25,433 bases of DNA from an uncultured Lachnospiraceae bacterium (GTDB lineage Bacteria > Bacillota > Clostridia > Lachnospirales > Lachnospiraceae). Below, piece after piece: positions 1 to 6,609 of this stretch. Numbering within the stretch: position 1 is the stretch's first letter; every line of letters starts with the position of its first letter. The DNA lies in the NCBI GenBank assembly GCA_905236615.1, contig CAJORC010000235.1:1-25433 (forward strand), given 5' to 3'. Both the position numbers and the translations under genes were made by a program. The notes beneath the pieces were generated by a model. The model saw nothing but the letters and a program-made list of their open reading frames with translations, had not been told where the DNA came from and did not search any database.

Positions 1-1
1 A

Positions 2-913
2 AGACTCCAGGTTGACTATGCGCAGCTTAAATACATGCTCCCCCGCCTCGTAGGTTTAAGAGCCAATCTCTCAAGACAGGGCGGAACAGGCGGTTCTCTC
101 TCCAATAAGGGTTCCGGAGAAAAACAGATAGAACTTGACAGACGAAAGATCGAAAAAGAAATGGCCGGTCTCCGCAGGGAACTTGCAGAAGTCGAAAAGG
201 TAAGAGAGCTTCAGAGAAACAGACGCAGATCATCCTCCGTTCCTCTTGTTGCGCTGGTTGGATATACAAATGCCGGTAAATCTACCCTTATGAATAAAAT
301 GATCGAATTATACGGAACTGATCAGAGCAGGAAAGTTTTCGTTGAAGACATGCTTTTTGCCACGCTGGATACTACTGTGCGAAAACTCACCAGCGAAAGC
401 GGACAGACCTTTCTCCTTTCAGATACGGTCGGTTTTATCAACGATCTGCCCACAGACCTTGTAAATGCCTTCCATTCCACTTTGGAGGAAGCACTCTACG
501 CCGATATCATAATAGAAGTCCTCGACGCTTCAGATCCAAACTGCAGAATGCACTCCGAAGTAACGGGCAAAACCCTGAGCAGTTTAGGTGCAGGGGCTAT
601 TCCGCGTATCACAGTGATGAACAAGGCAGATAAAATATGGGAAGATTTCAGGTCCGGATCAAAAGCCGGTAAAGTCTTTATCTCCGCCAAAAACGGAAAC
701 GGCATAGAGGATCTCATGTCGCTGATTGAGGATAAATTGAATGAGTCCCTTAAATTCTGCAGGCTTCTTATACCTTATGATATGTCCGGTTTAGAGAACA
801 GCATAAGACAGTCCTCAAAAGTCACCGGCATAGAATATAATGAAAGCGGGATCATGATAGAAGTATATCTTGATGCAAAAGAATATGGTAAATACAAACA
901 GTTTATAATATAG
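2..913 (+). CDS. hflX: GTPase HflX, 3' part (5' end outside window)
   Basis: Ribosome-associated GTPase of the HflX (Obg-HflX superfamily) type; in bacteria HflX binds the 50S subunit and splits stalled ribosomes. The reading frame is open back to base 2, and the residues before the first ATG (LQVDYAQLKY, then MLPRLVGL) match the conserved HflX linker just before the G domain. The ATG at 35 is therefore internal and the gene begins before the window. Visible G motifs are G1 GYTNAGKS (about bases 256-282), G3 DTVGF (about 424-438) and G4 NKAD (about 619-630). An HflX-type C-terminal domain follows and ends normally at TAG. It is the only clear plus-strand gene and converges on the Liv operon at a shared terminator. 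The family assignment is firm; the N-terminal domain cannot be judged. Confidence 0.93.
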   Translation, partial: RLQVDYAQLKYMLPRLVGLRANLSRQGGTGGSLSNKGSGEKQIELDRRKIEKEMAGLRRELAEVEKVRELQRNRRRSSSVPLVALVGYTNAGKSTLMNKMIELYGTDQSRKVFVEDMLFATLDTTVRKLTSESGQTFLLSDTVGFINDLPTDLVNAFHSTLEEALYADIIIEVLDASDPNCRMHSEVTGKTLSSLGAGAIPRITVMNKADKIWEDFRSGSKAGKVFISAKNGNGIEDLMSLIEDKLNESLKFCRLLIPYDMSGLENSIRQSSKVTGIEYNESGIMIEVYLDAKEYGKYKQFII

Positions 914-922
914 TCTATCAGC

Positions 923-955
923 AAAAAACGGGCAGCCACGGCTGCCCATTTTTAC
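923..955. terminator. Bidirectional intrinsic terminator between hflX and the Liv operon
   Basis: GGGCAGC (930-936) and GCTGCCC (941-947) form a perfect 7-bp GC-rich stem with a 4-base loop. It is flanked by AAAAAA on the left and ATTTTT on the right, so a U-tract follows the hairpin in both directions. It lies between the stop codons of two convergent genes and can end both transcripts. Confidence 0.9.
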
Positions 956-971
956 TGTCTTTCATATAAAA

Positions 972-1595
972 TTATTGAAATCTGACGTTCATATACGCCT
1001 TTATCGCTTCCACGCACTTTTCAAAGCCAAGTTTGCCCGAGTTAAGACAAAGGTCGTAATTTCTCGCATCATCCCAGTTTTCACCCGTATAATAATGATA
1101 ATACGAAGCCTTTACATGGTCGGTATTCTCGATAAACTTCTCAAGCTCAAGTCCGGTAAGAGGCTGTTTCTTTCCTGCCTCTCTCATAAGGAATTCATAG
1201 GGCGCATGTACGAATACGCTGACCACATCTTCCCTGTCCCGAAGGACATAGTTAGCCGCACGGCCTATTATCACGCAGGATTCCCTTTCTGCAAGTTCCT
1301 TTATGACTGCCGCCTGATAATTGAAAAGATTTGCCTCAGAAGTAAATTCCGGTGATTCCGGTCCAATAAGCTTTCCTTCGTAAAGCTTTTTAGGTCTCGA
1401 AAAAATACCGCCTTTTTTTGCGATCTTTTCATCCGCAAGCCTGAAAAGGTTTTCCGCTATGCCGCTTTTTTCCGATGCAAGTATTACAAGTTCCTTATTG
1501 TAATAATGAATGCCCAGTTCATTGGCCAGCATTTCTCCGACGGTTCTTCCGCCGCTTCCGTACTGTCTCTCTATTGTGATAACAACTTTTTTCAT
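972..1595 (-). CDS. Cytidylate kinase-like family protein (P-loop kinase)
   Basis: A 207-residue protein of the cytidylate-kinase-like P-loop family (Cytidylate_kin2 type). The N-terminus has ITIERQYGSGGRTVG (residues 6-20), a nucleotide-binding loop of this family in place of the usual GxxGxGKS. AELGIHYYNKEL-type sequence follows, as does a VIIGRAANYVL segment near residue 110. It is not the housekeeping Cmk, and its true substrate is unknown for most members. It starts 5 bases after the livF stop, with GGAG overlapping the livF end, so it is the last gene of the Liv operon and probably translationally coupled. It ends at the shared terminator. The family call is good; a role in nucleotide metabolism or regulation is inference only. 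Confidence 0.85.
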   Translation of the reverse strand: MKKVVITIERQYGSGGRTVGEMLANELGIHYYNKELVILASEKSGIAENLFRLADEKIAKKGGIFSRPKKLYEGKLIGPESPEFTSEANLFNYQAAVIKELAERESCVIIGRAANYVLRDREDVVSVFVHAPYEFLMREAGKKQPLTGLELEKFIENTDHVKASYYHYYTGENWDDARNYDLCLNSGKLGFEKCVEAIKAYMNVRFQ

Positions 1596-1600
1596 AAATA

Positions 1601-2311
1601 TTATTCTCCGAGATATGCCTTCTTTATGTCTTCGTTGTCAAGCAGATCCGACGCTTTTCCTTCAAGAACGATCTTACCGGTTTCAAGCACATACGCCCTG
1701 TCCGCTATGGAAAGTGCCTTCTTGGCGTTCTGCTCAACAAGAAGCACCGTCGTTCCGCTCTCATGTACTGAATTTATTATATCAAATATTTCATTTACAA
1801 GTATAGGAGAAAGTCCCATGGAAGGTTCATCCATAAGTATTATCTCCGGCTTTGACATAAGTGCCCTTCCCATTGCAAGCATCTGCTGCTCACCTCCGGA
1901 AAGTGTTCCGGCAAGCTGATTACGTCTCTCCTTCAGTCTCGGAAACCTCTCGTAAACACTTTCTATCGACTCAGTGATTTCCCTGCTGTCATGCCGTGTG
2001 AAAGCACCAAGCTTTAAGTTCTGATAAACTGTCATGTTGGCAAAAACACGTCTGCCTTCGGGCACATGTGCCATACCCTTGGAAACTATCTTGTGTCCGG
2101 GAATCTTCGTGATATCTTCTCCCTTATAACGTATCGCCCCGGAAGAAGCTCCTATAAGACCGGTAATGGTATGGAGTGTGGTCGTCTTCCCGGCTCCGTT
2201 GGCGCCGATAAGGGCAACGACCTCTCCCTTGTCAACATGAAAAGAAACTTCCTTAAGTGCCTGTATCACACCGTAATAAACATTTATATTTTCCGCTTCA
2301 AGTAATGCCAT
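1601..2311 (-). CDS. livF: Branched-chain amino acid ABC transporter ATP-binding protein LivF
   Basis: One of the two cytoplasmic ATPases of a Liv-type (HAAT family) importer, 236 residues, the usual length. Walker A is GANGAGKTT (residues 36-44), the signature is LSGGEQQ near residue 139, and Walker B is IILMDEPSMG with the D-loop after it. The MSKPEIILMDEPSMGLSP stretch and the LVEQNA switch region are typical of LivF. The start is supported by AAGGA five bases before the ATG. It follows livG by 12 bases and precedes the cytidylate-kinase-like gene. It pairs with LivG on the LivH-LivM membrane dimer. Confidence 0.93.
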   Translation of the reverse strand: MALLEAENINVYYGVIQALKEVSFHVDKGEVVALIGANGAGKTTTLHTITGLIGASSGAIRYKGEDITKIPGHKIVSKGMAHVPEGRRVFANMTVYQNLKLGAFTRHDSREITESIESVYERFPRLKERRNQLAGTLSGGEQQMLAMGRALMSKPEIILMDEPSMGLSPILVNEIFDIINSVHESGTTVLLVEQNAKKALSIADRAYVLETGKIVLEGKASDLLDNEDIKKAYLGE

Positions 2312-2323
2312 TGTATCCTTCTC

Positions 2324-3082
2324 CTACTCGCCTAAATATGCCTTTACCACTTCAGGATTTTGGAGCACTTCCTTAGTTGCTCCCTCCGCAAGCATACGCC
2401 CGAAGTTAAGCACCGTCAGTTTCTCACAGATACCCGAAACAAGCTTCATGTCATGCTCTATCAGAAGTACTGTCATCTTAAATTTCTCTCTGATAAAGCT
2501 TATTGTTTCCATAAGTTCAGCTGTCTCATTCGGGTTCATTCCCGCTGCCGGCTCGTCAAGAAGGAGCAGCTTGGGATTCGTTGCCAGAGCCCTTGCTATC
2601 TCAAGCTTTCTCTGCTTTCCGTAAGGGAGGTTGCTCGAAAGGACGTCTGCCTCATCTTCCATCTTAAAGACGTTTAAAAGTTCCCTTGCCTTATCGTCAA
2701 TCTCTTTCTCCACTTTGTGATAGCTTCCGAGATGCAGAACCGCTGCAATAGTATTGTAATGATACTGATTATGAAGTCCGACCTTAACGTTGTCGATAAC
2801 CGAAAGTCCGGAATAAAGTCTGATATTCTGGAATGTTCTGGCTATTCCGTCCTGATTCTTGTGAACGGGATCATGCCTTGTAATGTCTCTCTCTCCGAGT
2901 TTGATTATTCCCTCGTCAGGATGATACACACCGGTCAGCAGGTTAAATACCGTAGTCTTTCCTGCTCCGTTCGGTCCGATAAGTCCGTAGAGTTCACCCT
3001 CTTCTATAGATATAGAAAAATCGTCAACGGCACGAAGTCCGCCAAAAGAAATGGAGAGATTTGATGCCTCTAAAAGTGCCAT
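2324..3082 (-). CDS. livG: Branched-chain amino acid ABC transporter ATP-binding protein LivG
   Basis: Second ATPase of the Liv-type importer, 252 residues. Walker A is GPNGAGKTT (residues 36-44). The signature is the LivG-typical variant LPYGKQRKLEIARAL instead of LSGGQ. Walker B is LLLLDEPAAGMNP, and the switch region contains LIEHDM. The insertion carrying the GLHNQYHYNT region between Walker A and the signature is also typical of LivG. The ATG shares one base with the livM stop (TAATG), with GGAGG upstream, so translation of the two is coupled. Confidence 0.93.
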   Translation of the reverse strand: MALLEASNLSISFGGLRAVDDFSISIEEGELYGLIGPNGAGKTTVFNLLTGVYHPDEGIIKLGERDITRHDPVHKNQDGIARTFQNIRLYSGLSVIDNVKVGLHNQYHYNTIAAVLHLGSYHKVEKEIDDKARELLNVFKMEDEADVLSSNLPYGKQRKLEIARALATNPKLLLLDEPAAGMNPNETAELMETISFIREKFKMTVLLIEHDMKLVSGICEKLTVLNFGRMLAEGATKEVLQNPEVVKAYLGE

Positions 3083-4149
3083 TATTTATCCCTCCTTCTG
3101 CCGATAAATGTCTGAATGTCATTGATTATGCGATTTCTCACGCTAAGCGCACCGGGTGCCCAGTTTATGAGCATTACGGCGATAAGAACTACCGAATATA
3201 TAAGCATACGGTAATCCGAAAGTCCTCGCAAAAGTTCCGGAAGAAGGTAGAGAATAGACGCAGCTATTACTGAACCCCTGATGCTTCCGATACCTCCGAG
3301 CACTACATAAACAAGTATCATGATCGACATATTGTAGCCGAAATACTGACTTGTTGCGGTAAGTGTCGAGATATTGTGGGCAAAAAGCACGCCTGCCGCA
3401 CCTGCGATCGCTGCAGATATGGTAAATGCAAGCATCTTGTACTTAGTTATATTTATACCGTTTGACTCTGCTGCGATACGATTGTCCCTTATAGCCATTA
3501 TCGCACGGCCGTCCCTTGAACGGACAAGGTTCTGCACTACTGCGATCGACAGAAGGAGAACCACGACAGCTATGGTGAAATTCGAATTTGAGGGCGTACC
3601 TGTTATACCCTGTGCCCCGTTTATTATGATCTTGCCGTTTGCCAGATCCATTCCGAGTGACATCATATCCTTAAGCGAAAAATGCATTCCTGTACCGTCC
3701 ATGCCTAAATAAACCGCATTAAATACGTTCTTTATGATCTCTCCGAAAGCAAGGGTGACGATGGCAAGATAGTCGCCCTTAAGCCTGAGTACAGGTATTC
3801 CGATAAGAAATCCGAAAAAAGCCGAAACCGCAATACCTATTATGAATGCGATAAAGAATCTCGGTGCTGTCGGGATAATGTCCTGCATCGTAAAAGAAAA
3901 AAGCGCACTGGAATAAGCACCGACACACATAAAACCTGCATGTCCGAGACTCAGTTCTCCAAGGATGCCGACGCAGAGGTTAAGTCCTACGGCAACTATC
4001 GCATAATAGCATATCGGCACGAGAAGTCCCTTCATATGGCTGGACATCACGCCTGTTTTTATCATTATTTCGCAGATTATATATAAGGCGATCACAATTC
4101 CGTATGTTATCCATTCATTTTTTGCAACCGTCGAAACTTGTTTTTTCAT
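3082..4149 (-). CDS. livM: Branched-chain amino acid ABC transporter permease LivM
   Basis: Membrane subunit of the Liv-type importer, 355 residues, with about nine to ten hydrophobic segments. The conserved LivM sequences are present: VGLNLCVGILGELSLGHAGFM near residues 55-75, IGIPVLRLKGDYLAIVTLAFGEI near 115-138, and the ATPase-contact loop around RDNRIAAESNGIN. It ends with a basic tail (IGRRRDK). The start is supported by AGGAGAAGG upstream. It follows livH by one base and overlaps livG by one. It acts in the cytoplasmic membrane as the partner of LivH. Confidence 0.93.
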   Translation of the reverse strand: MKKQVSTVAKNEWITYGIVIALYIICEIMIKTGVMSSHMKGLLVPICYYAIVAVGLNLCVGILGELSLGHAGFMCVGAYSSALFSFTMQDIIPTAPRFFIAFIIGIAVSAFFGFLIGIPVLRLKGDYLAIVTLAFGEIIKNVFNAVYLGMDGTGMHFSLKDMMSLGMDLANGKIIINGAQGITGTPSNSNFTIAVVVLLLSIAVVQNLVRSRDGRAIMAIRDNRIAAESNGINITKYKMLAFTISAAIAGAAGVLFAHNISTLTATSQYFGYNMSIMILVYVVLGGIGSIRGSVIAASILYLLPELLRGLSDYRMLIYSVVLIAVMLINWAPGALSVRNRIINDIQTFIGRRRDK

Positions 4150-4150
4150 C

Positions 4151-5035
4151 TTAAACCTTCTCCTGTATATTTTTGCCCAGAATACCCGTCGGCTTTACGA
4201 GGAGCACTACAATAAGTATACCAAAAACTATGGCATCCGAAAGCTGTGACGAAATATAAGTCTTTCCCAGAATTTCAATTATTCCCAGAATAAGTCCGCC
4301 TATCATGGCACCGGGAATAGAACCGATACCTCCTAAAACCGCTGCAACGAACGCCTTGATACCGGGCATTGCACCTGTATACGGAGTAAGGGACGGATAT
4401 GCCGAGCACATGAGTACTCCGGCAATAGCTGCAAGTGCCGAACCAATGGCGAATGTAAGTGAGATCGTCTTATTCACATCTATTCCCATAAGCGACGCTG
4501 CGCCTTTATCTTCAGAGACCGCAAGCATTGCCTGTCCTGATTTTGTCTTATTTATAAATGTCTGCAGTGCGATAAGTATCAGAACGCTTACGATTATCGT
4601 GATTATCGTAACACCCTGTATTTTAACCTGCCCGTCTGCAAGACTTATGCCTTCCCATTCAATTACAGAACTGAACGCTTTTGTATCTGCTCCGAATATC
4701 AGAAGGGCTGCATTCTGCAGGAAATAACTCACACCTATCGCAGTTATCAGAACCGCAAGGGGAGAACCTGCATTTCTCAGCGGCTTATACGCGATCTTCT
4801 CTGTAGATACGCCTATAATAGTGCATATCAGCATAGAAACCACTATTCCTGCAAGAGGCGGCATTCCCATTGTAGAAACTATGGTGAATACCACATAGCA
4901 TCCCACCATGATAAAATCACCATGGGCAAAGTTCAGCATTTTCGCTATTCCGTAAACCATCGTATAACCCAGTGCGATGATCGCATATATACTTCCCAGA
5001 CTCAGTCCGTTAATTAAATAGGTTAAAAAACTCAT
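4151..5035 (-). CDS. livH: Branched-chain amino acid ABC transporter permease LivH
   Basis: Membrane subunit of the Liv-type importer. I chose the ATG at 5035 (protein begins MSFLTYLINGLSLG, 294 residues) because LivH proteins typically start at this motif and GGAG lies nine bases upstream. A longer frame reaching a TTG at 5077 would add 14 unconserved residues and run into the hairpin repeat. Conserved pieces are AIIALGYTMVYGIAKMLNFAHGD near the N-terminus, RNAGSPLAVLITAIGVS in the middle, and GIKAFVAAVLGGIGSIPGAMIGG in the C-terminal half. It is separated from livJ by 184 bases that hold a terminator-like hairpin and the repeat, which probably lowers its expression relative to livJ. Confidence 0.92.
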   Translation of the reverse strand: MSFLTYLINGLSLGSIYAIIALGYTMVYGIAKMLNFAHGDFIMVGCYVVFTIVSTMGMPPLAGIVVSMLICTIIGVSTEKIAYKPLRNAGSPLAVLITAIGVSYFLQNAALLIFGADTKAFSSVIEWEGISLADGQVKIQGVTIITIIVSVLILIALQTFINKTKSGQAMLAVSEDKGAASLMGIDVNKTISLTFAIGSALAAIAGVLMCSAYPSLTPYTGAMPGIKAFVAAVLGGIGSIPGAMIGGLILGIIEILGKTYISSQLSDAIVFGILIVVLLVKPTGILGKNIQEKV

Positions 5036-5063
5036 CTTAAATATCTCCAGTCCCATTGTTTCG

Positions 5064-5140
5064 CTAAGAATCCGCAAAATAGCTTTTTGACACAGAAAAG
5101 CATTTTTAACTGTGTCAAAAAGTTATTTTACTGCTCTTAG
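5064..5140. repeat. Palindromic repeat core, copy 1 (between livJ and livH)
   Basis: CTTTTTGACACAG (5083-5095) and CTGTGTCAAAAAG (5110-5122) form a perfect 13-bp inverted repeat with a 14-base loop. The arms extend to 20 bp (5076-5095 and 5110-5129) with one mismatch that is a G-U pair in RNA. After a gap, CTAAGA (5064-5069) pairs with TCTTAG (5135-5140). Read on the minus strand, the arms and the loop (TTAAAAATGCTTTT) match the element at 15776-15837. It is thus a dispersed repeat rather than a chance hairpin. Confidence 0.85.
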
Positions 5141-5172
5141 ACCCTTTACTATTAAAACAGCAATATTGAATC

Positions 5173-5201
5173 AAAAGGGACGGAATGACTCCGCCCCTTT
5201 G
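5173..5201 (-). terminator. Hairpin with short U-tract downstream of livJ
   Basis: On the minus strand AAAGGGGCGGA pairs with TCCGTCCCTTT (arms at 5190-5200 and 5174-5184; one G-U pair, five-base loop) and is followed by TTTTGATT. It lies about 20 bases after the livJ stop. The U-run is short, so it probably acts as a partial terminator or 3'-end stabiliser. That would let some transcription continue into livH. Confidence 0.7.
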
Positions 5202-5219
5202 CAGTCGTACTATACTATC

Positions 5220-6437
5220 TCAGTCCATCGATACATAAGCGCCGTTCTGGATAACAACACCCTTAGGCTCTTTGTTCGGCTCACCTGAAGCTTCCCAGCT
5301 GATGGTACCTGTAAGACCTTCAACCGAGATTTCTGTCATACCGGTCTTCATCTTATCACTGATATCTGAAACGCTCATATCAGGTGTGATGCCTTCCTTC
5401 TCAACTGCAGCCTTTATTGCATATACAGCATCGTAAGCATCTGCTGCGAACTGGTTTGGAGTATCCGTATAAGCATTCTTGTAAGCTGAAACGAATTTTA
5501 CGGTAAGGTCATCTTTTGCATCTGCCGCGAAAGGTGTAAGAAGCATAACGCCCTCTGCAAGGCTTTCGTCAAAGTTTTCAACTGCTGTGATACCGTCAAG
5601 ACCGTCGCATCCGAAGAACTTCGGTGAATAACCCATGGTTGAAGCCTGCTTAAGGATAAGAGCTGCTTCTGTGTAGTAAATAGGAAGGAATACAAGGTCT
5701 GCACCTGCATCCTTTGCCTTCTGGATCTGTACTGAGAAATCAGTCTTATTATCAGCATTGAAAGCCTCTGCTGAAACGATCTCAAGACCCTTTACCTGAG
5801 CCTCTGCCGCAAACTTCTGATAGATACCTGATGAATAAACATCAGAGCTGTCATAGATGACGCCGATCTTTGTTCCAAGTTTATTATCGGCAATATAGTC
5901 CGCAGACTTAAGACCCTGGTTTGAATCCGAGAAACAAACTCGGAAAACATTATCATATTTTACACAGTCATCAGCAGAACCTGAAGGAGAAAGCTGGAAC
6001 ATATTATCTTCCTTTGTCTTCTCTGAAACTGCGATCGAGCATCCGCTTGTTACAGAACCGATAAGGAACTGCATTCCCCAGTCCTTAAGTGTGTTGTAAG
6101 CATTAACGGATTTCTCTGCATTTAGCTCATCGTCTTCGAATTTATACTCTATCTGGCTTCCGTTGATACCGCCTGCCGCATTGATCTCGTCAACAGCGAT
6201 CTGGATCGCATTCTGTACTGCTGTACCATAAGCTGCCGCACCACCGGTTGTAGGTCCGATACCGCCGATCTTAAATACGGCTCCCGAGCTGCTTCCTCCG
6301 GCTGTTTCAGTAGCTGCAGCAGAACCCTTGCTCTCGCCTTCTGCCGGTGCTGCCGGTGAAGAACCGCAACCTGCAAGCATGCTCATTGCAAGAGCTGATG
6401 CAGTAACAACGCTGACTGCTTTTTTTAAAATTCTCAT
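5220..6437 (-). CDS. livJ: Liv-type ABC transporter substrate-binding lipoprotein (LivJ-like)
   Basis: A 405-residue extracytoplasmic binding protein that delivers substrate to LivHMGF. The N-terminus is a lipoprotein signal peptide: basic start, hydrophobic stretch, lipobox LAGC with the lipidated cysteine at residue 24. A Ser/Ala/Gly-rich linker follows. The periplasmic-binding-protein-like fold I (type 1, Leu/Ile/Val family) runs from about residue 53: FKIGGIGPTTGGAAAYG, AVDEINAAGGINGSQIE, the ligand-pocket-like QLSPSGSAD near 148-156, then IGVIYDSSDVYSSG. The family includes proteins for branched-chain amino acids but also for other amino acids, amides and urea, so the ligand is not certain. 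It is the first gene of the operon, with RBS GGGAGG eight bases before the ATG. Confidence 0.88.
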   Translation of the reverse strand: MRILKKAVSVVTASALAMSMLAGCGSSPAAPAEGESKGSAAATETAGGSSSGAVFKIGGIGPTTGGAAAYGTAVQNAIQIAVDEINAAGGINGSQIEYKFEDDELNAEKSVNAYNTLKDWGMQFLIGSVTSGCSIAVSEKTKEDNMFQLSPSGSADDCVKYDNVFRVCFSDSNQGLKSADYIADNKLGTKIGVIYDSSDVYSSGIYQKFAAEAQVKGLEIVSAEAFNADNKTDFSVQIQKAKDAGADLVFLPIYYTEAALILKQASTMGYSPKFFGCDGLDGITAVENFDESLAEGVMLLTPFAADAKDDLTVKFVSAYKNAYTDTPNQFAADAYDAVYAIKAAVEKEGITPDMSVSDISDKMKTGMTEISVEGLTGTISWEASGEPNKEPKGVVIQNGAYVSMD

Positions 6438-6464
6438 AACATTTTCCTCCCAGAAATTTGTAGA

Positions 6465-6492
6465 CTTGTATCAGTGGATACAGAAATACAAG
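6465..6492 (-). promoter_or_regulatory. Hairpin in the livJ 5' untranslated region
   Basis: CTTGTAT (6465-6471) and ATACAAG (6486-6492) form a 7-bp inverted repeat with a 14-base loop. It lies between the predicted livJ transcription start and the RBS. It could stabilise the leader or be an operator. Only the symmetry is seen; no factor is recognised. Confidence 0.5.
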
Positions 6493-6508
6493 CCTTAAAT
6501 TAAGTTAA

Positions 6509-6537
6509 ATGATACCTTCGAAAACAGCCTTTGTCAA
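6509..6537 (-). promoter_or_regulatory. Sigma-A promoter of the livJHMGF operon
   Basis: On the minus strand a perfect -35 TTGACA (6532-6537) is followed, after exactly 17 bases, by the -10 TATCAT (6509-6514). The start site would be near 6501-6503, giving a leader of about 65 bases before the livJ ATG at 6437. That leaves no room for a T-box. Confidence 0.85.
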
Positions 6538-6554
6538 TCGAAAAAGAACAAATT

Positions 6555-6604
6555 ACATCAAAGAGTTAAAATACATCAATTCGGTGTATGTTAAAATACA
6601 TCAA
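6555..6604 (-). promoter_or_regulatory. Three TTGATGT repeats upstream of the livJ promoter (candidate regulator sites)
   Basis: TTGATGT occurs at 6598-6604, 6573-6579 and 6555-6561 (minus strand). The first two are part of an identical 14-bp unit TTGATGTATTTTAA repeated with a 25-bp period. The third has the variant TTGATGTAATTT, 18 bp further on. ATACATC and GGTGTAT (6571-6577, 6582-6588) also form a near-palindrome. The array begins about 18 bp upstream of the -35 box, where activators or wrapping repressors of amino-acid transporters often bind. The factor is unknown. Confidence 0.55.
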
Positions 6605-6609
6605 CTCTT
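6561..6609 (-). terminator. Inverted repeat at the end of the NHLP export operon
   Basis: AAGAGTT and AACTCTT (arms 6603-6609 and 6561-6567) form a perfect 7-bp stem around the two 14-bp repeats, with an inner weaker pairing. The outer arm overlaps the stop codon at 6608-6610. The minus-strand RNA continues with TTTGATGTAATTTGTTC and later a run of five U. It may terminate the upstream operon, but the stem is AT-rich, so this is weak. Confidence 0.35.

Noticed and set aside
35..37. ATG at 35 as the true start of hflX
   Set aside because: The frame stays open to the left edge with conserved HflX residues before it; the gene is cut by the window.
5036..5077. Longer livH starting at a TTG at 5077
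   Set aside because: The extra 14 residues are not typical of LivH, the start would lie against the hairpin repeat, and the ATG at 5035 has GGAG at good spacing.
6438..6508. T-box or amino-acid riboswitch in the livJ leader
   Set aside because: The predicted leader is only about 65 bases with one small stem; no T-box sequence or specifier loop is visible.
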